Positions 15,587 to 20,915 of a stretch of DNA of 20,915 nt are shown in pieces. Within the stretch, counting starts at the first letter, position 1. The number at the start of each line of letters is the position of its first letter. The notes below the pieces were generated by a model. It worked only from the letters and a program-made list of their open reading frames with translations. It was not told the origin of the DNA and did no database searches. The stretch covers positions 1 to 20,915 of the forward strand of contig JANNRR010000116.1 in assembly GCA_031401675.1 (NCBI GenBank), given 5' to 3'. The stretch comes from JANNRR01 sp031401675. Lineage in GTDB: Bacteria > Pseudomonadota > Alphaproteobacteria > Rhodobacterales > Rhodobacteraceae. The position numbers and the translations under genes were made by a program.

Positions 15587-16075
15587 TCAGGCGGTGACGG
15601 TGACTGCGGCTGACGCCAGTTCCAGCCCGTTGGCATAGATCACGTGCTGCGCATCGAACTGCAGTGAAAACACCCGGGTTTCGACGGACTCGACCTTGCT
15701 GATATACTGACCATCGACCAGGCGCGAAATCGGAACCATGGCTTGCGCCTGGCCGAACAGCGCCTTGGCGCGCCAGTCGCGCAACAGGACCGGTTGCGCG
15801 GGTGCCAGCAGCACATCCTCGCCCGGGCGACCGAAGCCGAGGCTGTCGGACGAAACACGGATCAGGGTTGCCGACGCCACCGGGACCGAAGTCACCGCGC
15901 GCAGGGTGCGGGCCCCGGCATCGCGGGTGATGATGCGGTCACCCTCGCCCAGAAACTCGACCGGAATTTCGCCGTCCATGGTCAGGATACGGGTGCCGAT
16001 GGCCAGACCGACGAGTTCGGTTTCCGGCGTGGCTGATGCCGGGCCAAGACCTTGGGCGATGCGTGTCTGTGCCAT
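15587..16075 (-). CDS. Small Hint-domain (hedgehog/intein-like) protein, probably inactive
   Basis: A 162-aa protein made almost wholly of a Hint_2-type fold, common in Rhodobacterales. The block GLAIGTRILTMDGEIPVEFLGEGDRIITRD (about 23-52, cited in overview only by its key parts AIGTRI, IPVEFL and GDRIITRD) matches the usual 'CFTPGTxI...VEDLxxGDxVxTRD' pattern, but the expected N-terminal nucleophilic Cys is Gly23. The usual SPQHRxLL motif is APAQPVLLRD (about 91-100), lacking the conserved His. The last block is VFSLQFDAQHVIYANGLE (about 135-152). Autocatalytic splicing or cleavage is therefore unlikely; the fold may only be a binding scaffold. Start MAQTRIAQ has a CGGAGA ribosome-binding site. 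Convergent with nnr. Such proteins are often near or fused to RTX proteins; a functional link here is not shown. Confidence 0.8.
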   Translation of the reverse strand: MAQTRIAQGLGPASATPETELVGLAIGTRILTMDGEIPVEFLGEGDRIITRDAGARTLRAVTSVPVASATLIRVSSDSLGFGRPGEDVLLAPAQPVLLRDWRAKALFGQAQAMVPISRLVDGQYISKVESVETRVFSLQFDAQHVIYANGLELASAAVTVTA

Positions 16076-16218
16076 GAGAGTTCTCCGTAGGCGTCGCGGA
16101 TTTCTTGCATCCGAATGTGGCAAGATTGGGTTAAGCGCGGGGCTTTTCTGGTGCCAAATCTGGATAGGATTTTCCGCTCGCATCGCCGGCGGAGCTTTGC
16201 TAGACAGGCTCGGATTTG

Positions 16219-16241
16219 GGGCGGCGCGGCATGCGCCGCCC
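16219..16241. repeat. GC-rich inverted repeat just upstream of tRNA-Leu
   Basis: GGGCGGCGC (16219-16227) and GCGCCGCCC (16233-16241) form a 9-bp stem with a 5-nt loop, ending 11 nt before the tRNA. If it lies within the primary transcript it would form a 5' leader hairpin removed by RNase P. It is also possible that it is the 3' end of a terminator, but no gene on the plus strand reaches it. Confidence 0.5.
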
Positions 16242-16252
16242 TTGCGGTTCAT

Positions 16253-16337
16253 GCGGGTGTGGCGAAATTGGCAGACGCACCAGATTTAGGTTCTGGCGCC
16301 GCGAGGCGTGGGGGTTCAAGTCCCTCCACCCGCACCA
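16253..16337 (+). tRNA. tRNA-Leu (anticodon UAG)
   Basis: An 85-nt gene with a 7-bp acceptor stem GCGGGTG/CACCCGC, discriminator A and an encoded CCA (16335-16337). The D arm contains GGCGAAATTGGCAGACGC. The anticodon stem CCAGA/TCTGG closes the loop TTTAGGT with anticodon TAG at 16287-16289. A long variable arm (class II) and the T loop GGTTCAAGTCC follow. The long variable arm and the anticodon agree on leucine, reading CUN codons. It ends 22 nt before the tig start codon. Confidence 0.97.
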
Positions 16338-16359
16338 GAGGGAAAGAGGAACGGAAAGA

Positions 16360-17691
16360 ATGCAGGTCACCGAGACCCTGAACGACGGGCTGAAGCGCGG
16401 CTACACGATCACGGTTTCCGCCGCGGAACTGGAGGCGCAGGTTGCGGCCAAGCTGGTCGAGGCGCAGCCCGAGATCGAGATGAAGGGGTTTCGCAAGGGC
16501 AAGGTGCCGATGGCGATCATGCGCAAGCAGTTCGGCCAGCGCCTGATGGGCGAGGTGATGCAGGAGGCCATAGACGGCGCGATGAAGTCGCATTTCGAGA
16601 GCAGCGGCGACCGTCCGGCGATGCAGCCCGAGGTCAAGATGACGAATGAGGCCTGGAAGGCCGGCGACGACGTCACGGTTGACATGAGCTACGAGGCGCT
16701 GCCGGCGATTCCGGAGATGGATCTGGGAACGGTGACGCTGGACCGTCTGATCGTGTCGGCAGAGGCTGCGGCGATCGATGAAGCGCTGGCAAATCTTGCC
16801 GGTCAGGCCAAGAACTTCGTGGATCGCAAGAAGGGGGCCAAGGCCAAACAGGGCGATCAGGTGGTGATCGATTTCCTGGGCAAGGTCGGCGGCGTGGCGT
16901 TCGAGGGCGGGGCCGGGACCGACTATCCGCTGGAGCTTGGCTCGAACTCCTTCATTCCGGGGTTCGAGGAACAGTTGATCGGGACGAAGGCCGGCGAAGA
17001 TGTCGCGGTCAATGTGAGTTTTCCCGAGACCTACGGTGCCAAGAACCTGGCCGGCAAAGCGGCGGTGTTCGACTGCACGGTGAAGGCGGTAAAGGAACCG
17101 GTGGCCGCCGAAGTCAACGAGGAGCTTGCCAAGAACTTCGGTGCCGAAAGTCTGGGGGCCCTGAGGACCCAGATCGGCGAGCGGTTGGATGCGGAATACA
17201 AGACTGCCGCCCGGTCAGTCATGAAGCGGGCCCTGCTGGATCAGCTGGACGGGATGGTCAAGTTTGACCTTCCGCAAAGCCTTCTGGACGCCGAAGCCAA
17301 CCAGATCGCGCATCAGTTGTGGCACGAGGAAAATCCCGATGTGCATGACCACAACCACGGGGCGGTTGATGTGACGCCCGAGCATCTGTCGCTGGCCGAA
17401 CGCCGGGTCCGGCTGGGGCTGTTGTTGGCCGAGATGGGGCGCAAGGCGGCGATCGAAGTGACCGATGCCGAGATGACCCAGGCGGTTCTGGCGGCGGCGC
17501 GGCAATACCCGGGGCAGGAGCGGGGGTTCTTTGATTTCGTCAAAGGCAATCCGGCCGTGCAGCAACAACTGCGCGCCCCGATTTTCGAGGACAAGGTGGT
17601 GGACCATATCTTTGCGGCGGCAAAGGTGACCGAGAAGTCTGTGTCCAAGGACGAACTGCAGAAGGCGATTGCGGCGCTGGACGAGATGTAG
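16360..17691 (+). CDS. tig: Trigger factor (ribosome-associated chaperone and prolyl isomerase)
   Basis: Trigger factor binds ribosomal protein L23 at the exit tunnel and shields nascent chains. The 443-aa product has the three usual parts. The N-terminal ribosome-binding domain (about 1-145) carries the signature GFRKGKVP at 43-50. The FKBP-type PPIase domain (about 163-249) contains GDQVVIDFLGKVGG, LELGSNSFIPGFEEQLIG and FPETYGAKNLAGK. The alpha-helical C-terminal chaperone arms follow; they include a His-rich segment (about 326-335, DVHDHNHGAV). Length is normal. The ATG follows AGAGGAACGGAAAGA. An open frame upstream runs through the tRNA gene and is not coding. It is probably co-transcribed with tRNA-Leu and ends in the terminator at 17716-17742. 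Confidence 0.98.
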   Translation: MQVTETLNDGLKRGYTITVSAAELEAQVAAKLVEAQPEIEMKGFRKGKVPMAIMRKQFGQRLMGEVMQEAIDGAMKSHFESSGDRPAMQPEVKMTNEAWKAGDDVTVDMSYEALPAIPEMDLGTVTLDRLIVSAEAAAIDEALANLAGQAKNFVDRKKGAKAKQGDQVVIDFLGKVGGVAFEGGAGTDYPLELGSNSFIPGFEEQLIGTKAGEDVAVNVSFPETYGAKNLAGKAAVFDCTVKAVKEPVAAEVNEELAKNFGAESLGALRTQIGERLDAEYKTAARSVMKRALLDQLDGMVKFDLPQSLLDAEANQIAHQLWHEENPDVHDHNHGAVDVTPEHLSLAERRVRLGLLLAEMGRKAAIEVTDAEMTQAVLAAARQYPGQERGFFDFVKGNPAVQQQLRAPIFEDKVVDHIFAAAKVTEKSVSKDELQKAIAALDEM

Positions 17692-17715
17692 AGTGATCTT
17701 CATTGGTCGCGAACG

Positions 17716-17742
17716 GGGCCACCTTGAGGGGTGGCCCTTTTC
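17716..17742 (+). terminator. Rho-independent terminator of tig
   Basis: GGGCCACC (17716-17723) and GGTGGCCC (17730-17737) form an 8-bp stem with a TTGAGG loop, followed by TTTTC. It lies 24 nt after the tig stop and 18 nt before the opposing RTX stop. Confidence 0.88.
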
Positions 17743-17759
17743 ACTAGCGCAGCCCGGGG

Positions 17760-19154
17760 TCAGTAGAAAACGATGTCTGCTGCGGTAAAGCTGCCGATGC
17801 CGTCGAACTCGGCAATTGCATTGAATCCCCAGAGCCCCTCCAGATCATTGAAGTAAAGCACTGATGCGCCGTTCGGGAATCCGTCGACATAGACAAACTG
17901 CGAATGGTTGGCCGTCGGGGCGCCAAGCGCGAACAAGCTGGGGTCGATGGCGCCGGGCGGGAAATTTGCGCCGAGCGCGGCCCCCAACACCCTGATCTTG
18001 TCGGTTCCGGACTGAAAATCAGTGATGCTGTCGGGGTATTGATCTAGGTGCTTGAACTGAAAGACATCCGCTCCGGCCCCACCGGTCATGACATCCCGGT
18101 CGATGCCGCCGATCAGCGTATCGTTGCCGTCGCCGCCGTCGAGCACATCATAGCCCAAGCCGCCGGTCAGCAGGTCGTTGCCGGAACCGCCGTACAGGCT
18201 GTCATCGCCCAACTGGCCGTGCAGGCGGTCGTTGCCGCCAAAGCCATAGGCGGTATCGTTGGCCTGGTGCCCAAAGAATTTGTCGGCCATGCCGCCAAGC
18301 TCGGCAACATCGTTGCCGATGTTGCCATAGACGTCGAATTTCTCGAAATTGATCAAGGTTGACCCGATGCCATCCGTGGCAGTCGTGCCCGTCACGGCAA
18401 TGCGAGGGGGGCCGTAGAGCCCCATCCCGATCCGCAGCGTGTCGACGCCATCGCCACCATCGATCAGATTGACCAGGCCGGTCCAATACCCAAGATAGTC
18501 GTTGCCGGCATTGCCGTTGAGCATGTTCGCGCCGCCGAGTACGTTGACCACGTCGTTGCCCGCGCCGCCACTGATCCAGTCATCCTCGTAGCTGCCGTTC
18601 ATGTTCAGGGCCTCGATCCCGGCAATGTGGATCACCGTGGTCCCTTCGGTGGCCGACGGCGACGGCCCGCCCAGGTCCACTGTTATCGGGCCGGCCGGGT
18701 TGTACCACTGCAGGCGTAGCGTGTCGGTTCCGCTGCCGCCAACGGCGACGCCGCCGCTGTTGACATAAAAGACCAATTCGTCATCGCCGTTGCCGCCGAA
18801 CAACTGTGCATCATTCTGCCAATAGAAGTCGGTGCCGATAAGAAGGTCGTTGCCGCCACCGCCATAAAGCCTGTTCTGCCCCTGACCGCCCCAAATGATG
18901 TCCGTTCCGGCACCACCAAACAGCGTGTCGTCGCCGTAGCCGCCTTCGACCAGGTCATTACCTTCGCCACCGTGAACGATGTCGCGGCCATCGCCGCTTT
19001 GAACGGAGTCGTCGCCGTCCCCGGCATAGATCAGATCATTGCCGGTTCCGGCATCAATCGTGTCATTGCCCCCAAGCGCATCGATCAGATCGGGTGCGGA
19101 TGTGCCATTCAGGATTTCGCCGTTGTCAGTACCGGGAACGGGGTTATGGGGCAT
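17760..19154 (-). CDS. RTX calcium-binding protein (downstream copy of tandem pair)
   Basis: A 464-aa acidic, glycine/aspartate-rich protein without a signal peptide, likely a type I secretion substrate. Nonapeptide calcium repeats (GGxGxDxLx) form two blocks, at about 20-125 and 290-365, around a central region. That centre contains a conserved unit, VDLGG...IAGIEALNM, repeated loosely as LINFEKFDVYG with ANDTAYGFGGND after it. The C-terminal domain begins at ADVFQFKHLDQ and SITDFQSGTDKI, and continues with DPSLFALG...SQFVYVDG...VLYFNDLEG...FTAADIVFY, a tail shared by many RTX proteins. The order of parts matches that of the gene at 19239-20636, so the two are tandem paralogues. A GAGGA ribosome-binding site is 6 nt from the ATG; the 84-nt gap to the upstream gene holds no evident terminator, so an operon is likely. 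Function is unknown. Confidence 0.87.
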   Translation of the reverse strand: MPHNPVPGTDNGEILNGTSAPDLIDALGGNDTIDAGTGNDLIYAGDGDDSVQSGDGRDIVHGGEGNDLVEGGYGDDTLFGGAGTDIIWGGQGQNRLYGGGGNDLLIGTDFYWQNDAQLFGGNGDDELVFYVNSGGVAVGGSGTDTLRLQWYNPAGPITVDLGGPSPSATEGTTVIHIAGIEALNMNGSYEDDWISGGAGNDVVNVLGGANMLNGNAGNDYLGYWTGLVNLIDGGDGVDTLRIGMGLYGPPRIAVTGTTATDGIGSTLINFEKFDVYGNIGNDVAELGGMADKFFGHQANDTAYGFGGNDRLHGQLGDDSLYGGSGNDLLTGGLGYDVLDGGDGNDTLIGGIDRDVMTGGAGADVFQFKHLDQYPDSITDFQSGTDKIRVLGAALGANFPPGAIDPSLFALGAPTANHSQFVYVDGFPNGASVLYFNDLEGLWGFNAIAEFDGIGSFTAADIVFY

Positions 19155-19238
19155 CAGACGTCCTCACTTTGGAGTGCAGGGGCAGGGAAAAAGCACAGAG
19201 CAGTGAACGGGCGGTAAGGTGTTTGGAATGGAACGGAC

Positions 19239-20636
19239 TCACAGTATGAAGAAATCCTGTGCAGTAAGCGATACGTTGCCCTGAAACATGCAGATTGCAT
19301 AGGCTCCACCTGACGGATCGGTGCCGTTGGGGTCCCAGAGCAGCGTGGTCAGGTCGCTGACCATGCTATAGGTCAGGATAAATTGGGCTGGCGTGCCGGA
19401 AGCGGTGCCGAAAGACAGCAGGGCCGGGTCCAGTGCGCCGCTGGCCGGGCCGAATTGCAGGAAAATGCCTGTGATTCCGAGTGTGTCCGCTCCCGATTCA
19501 AAATCGGTGATCGTATGGAAGCCGTTTTGGTTTCGGGTGAACAGAAACCAGTCGTCGCCGCTGCCGCCCGACGCGGTATCGTTGCCGAGATAGAACGCGA
19601 TCCGGTCGTTTCCGGCCCCGGCGTCGATCACATCCAGGCCGATTCCGCCCGCCAGCCGGTCATCGCCATCGCCGCCTGTCAGCGTATCGTTTCCGGAATT
19701 TCCGACCAGCCTGTCGTTGCCGTCGCCACCGCTGAGCAGATCATTTCCCTGATCGCCGATGAGAGTGTCGTTTCCACCAGCGCCAAAGGCGGTATCCGAA
19801 CCGAAGCCGCCGCGAAAGCTGTCATCCCGGGACCCAAGTGAGGCAATGTCATCGAACTGGCCGCCATAGGCTGCGTAATACTCGAACGACGATATGACCG
19901 ACAATTGCCCGTCATCAACCGAGCCGTCACTGGTATCAACAATAAAATACAGGCTGGAGGTGCCAGCGCCAACCTCCAGCGTATCCTCGCCAGTCCCACC
20001 ATCGAGGGTGCTGGCATCCGTGGTCACATAGCCAACCAGATCATCGCCTGCCCCGGCCATGACCGTGTTGGCACCGCCGCCGACTTCAAGGCGGTCTGCC
20101 AGATCGCCGCCGAGGATCGTATCAGCACCGCCGTAGCTCGACACGTGCAGCTGTTCCATCCCGGTAAAGGTGACTCCGGGGAAGAACGCGCCATGCCCGT
20201 CCATCTGGCCATTGACCAGATCGACGAACAGTCCCTGCTGACTGACGGAATAGAACCCGATGGTGTCGATGCCGGTGCCGCCACGCACCACGGCACCATC
20301 GGTGCTGTAGATCACGAAAAAGTCATTTCCGGCACCACCCCAGGCGCGACCGAAACCGGCATAGCTGAGATCATTGACCACGATGTAATCGTCGCCGCCG
20401 CCGCCGTAAATCCGGTCATTGTCGCCGCCGGAATGAAGGGCATCGTTGCCTGCCCCGCCCACAAGCGTGTCATTGCCCCAGTCGCCGAAAATTGAGTCAT
20501 CGCCACTGCCGCCATCGACAAGGTCGTCACCAAAGACGGCCTGAATGGTGTCATCGCCTGCGAGACCGGTAATCTCGTCGGCGAAAACGGTGCCGGGTAT
20601 GTCGTCCGCGTTTGTCGTGCCAACGATGATCGCCAT
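19239..20636 (-). CDS. RTX calcium-binding protein (upstream copy of tandem pair)
   Basis: A 465-aa RTX protein with the same layout as its downstream neighbour: N-terminal calcium nonapeptides (about 22-105), a central non-repeat region with LFVDLVNGQ, FTGMEQLHVSSY and a second unit FEYYAAYGGQFDDIASLG followed by SDTAFGAGGND, a second nonapeptide block (about 275-365), and a C-terminal tail from DWFLFTRNQ and TITDFESGADTL through DPALLSFG...AQFILTY...LLWDPNG...LTAQDFFIL. It starts MAIIVGTTNADD, with GAGG 6 nt upstream. No enzymatic domain is visible; cell-surface or matrix roles are a guess. First gene of the probable two-gene unit, with an insertion sequence end about 145 nt upstream of its start. 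Confidence 0.87.
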   Translation of the reverse strand: MAIIVGTTNADDIPGTVFADEITGLAGDDTIQAVFGDDLVDGGSGDDSIFGDWGNDTLVGGAGNDALHSGGDNDRIYGGGGDDYIVVNDLSYAGFGRAWGGAGNDFFVIYSTDGAVVRGGTGIDTIGFYSVSQQGLFVDLVNGQMDGHGAFFPGVTFTGMEQLHVSSYGGADTILGGDLADRLEVGGGANTVMAGAGDDLVGYVTTDASTLDGGTGEDTLEVGAGTSSLYFIVDTSDGSVDDGQLSVISSFEYYAAYGGQFDDIASLGSRDDSFRGGFGSDTAFGAGGNDTLIGDQGNDLLSGGDGNDRLVGNSGNDTLTGGDGDDRLAGGIGLDVIDAGAGNDRIAFYLGNDTASGGSGDDWFLFTRNQNGFHTITDFESGADTLGITGIFLQFGPASGALDPALLSFGTASGTPAQFILTYSMVSDLTTLLWDPNGTDPSGGAYAICMFQGNVSLTAQDFFIL

Positions 20637-20780
20637 GGTCTACCTCGGTGTCCTGATCGACAAGTCGCACTGAGGTAATGTCATCAGGGGCCAAACAGGA
20701 TGGCGATACCGCATGCCGGTATCCGTTCCGGGTATGAGACAGGCAGCTACCCGGCGGAACGATTACACACCGATCAGACT

Positions 20781-20915
20781 AGGGCCTGTTGACGTTCATT
20801 TCAGTCTGATGACCGTTGCGGCGATTGCTATGAAAGCGCTGAAGCTGTCGTCGGTTTTGCAGCAGCGCATGGCGATGCCTCTGTATTCCTTGAGCTTCTG
20901 GAAGAAGTTCTCGAT
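20781..20915 (-). mobile_element. 3' end of an IS5-family insertion sequence (cut by the window edge)
   Basis: The outer end reads GGGCCTGTTGACGTTCATTT from about 20782, typical of terminal inverted repeats of IS5-family (IS427-like) elements, and lies against CTAG (20779-20782), a common target for this group. The transposase C-terminus runs to the window edge. The exact boundary could be off by one or two bases, and the other end is outside the window. Confidence 0.8.
20796..20915 (-). CDS. IS5-family transposase, C-terminal 39 residues (partial)
   Basis: Only the last 39 codons are present; the gene continues past the right edge. The translation begins IENFFQKLKEYRGIAMR and ends AATVIRLK. 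The Glu at position 2 and Lys at position 9 of the visible part match the E-(6)-K end of the DDE signature of IS4/IS5-type transposases, and the RGIAMRCCKTDDSF segment matches the RRIATRYDKT.ESF pattern of the family. The stop lies about 15 nt from the IS end, as is usual. Whether the element is complete cannot be told here. Confidence 0.85.
   Translation of the reverse strand: MENFFQKLKEYRGIAMRCCKTDDSFSAFIAIAATVIRLK

Noticed and set aside
16216..16359. Upstream extension of tig through the tRNA gene
   Set aside because: The 48 extra codons translate the tRNA and its leader hairpin; the ATG at 16360 gives the normal trigger factor N-terminus.
17760..20636. CRISPR-like or tandem DNA repeats suggested by recurring CGTTGCCG words
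   Set aside because: The words are the reverse complement of codons for the GNDxL calcium nonapeptides; spacing is that of protein repeats and there are no uniform spacers.

Overview
The window is high-GC DNA (heavy use of G and C at third codon positions) from what is most likely a marine alphaproteobacterium of the order Rhodobacterales (roseobacter type). The case for this rests on a DddP-type DMSP lyase, a stand-alone Hint-domain protein, several RTX proteins, a HutF-type histidine pathway, and the glnA-glnB-nnr and tRNA-Leu-tig neighbourhoods. This assignment is inference; there is no rRNA or other marker here to settle it.

Region 1 (about 1-6670) is a histidine-utilisation (hut) cluster. 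hutI, hutH and hutU run leftward as a tight operon. hutF and its GntR-type regulator hutC run rightward. Between them an 82-nt divergent intergenic region carries a perfect inverted repeat that sits across a clear hutI promoter, so it is probably the HutC operator. Histidine goes to urocanate (HutH), imidazolone propionate (HutU), formiminoglutamate (HutI) and formylglutamate (HutF). The last enzyme, HutG, is not in the window.

Region 2 (6710-8952) holds a DddP dimethylsulfoniopropionate lyase with all of its metal and catalytic residues, and divergently a DUF3445 haem-dependent N-demethylase-like protein. Region 3 (9053-11571) has an RTX protein with a beta-helix-like N-terminal half, facing a membrane-anchored protein of unknown function.

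Region 4 (11765-15576) is nitrogen control and metabolite repair. glnA and glnB run leftward with a strong terminator after glnA. Divergent from them is nnr, the bifunctional NAD(P)HX epimerase/dehydratase. nnr is unusual: it carries an in-frame palindromic insertion and a central part of different base composition. It converges, across two stacked palindromes, on a small Hint-fold protein that lacks the expected nucleophilic cysteine.

Region 5 (16219-17742) is a tRNA-Leu(UAG) gene followed 22 nt later by tig (trigger factor) and a terminator. Region 6 (17760-20915) is a leftward pair of paralogous RTX proteins. The window ends in the 3' end of an IS5-family insertion sequence that lies just upstream of that pair. 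The window thus alternates core metabolism with accessory secreted-protein genes. No type I secretion genes are present.
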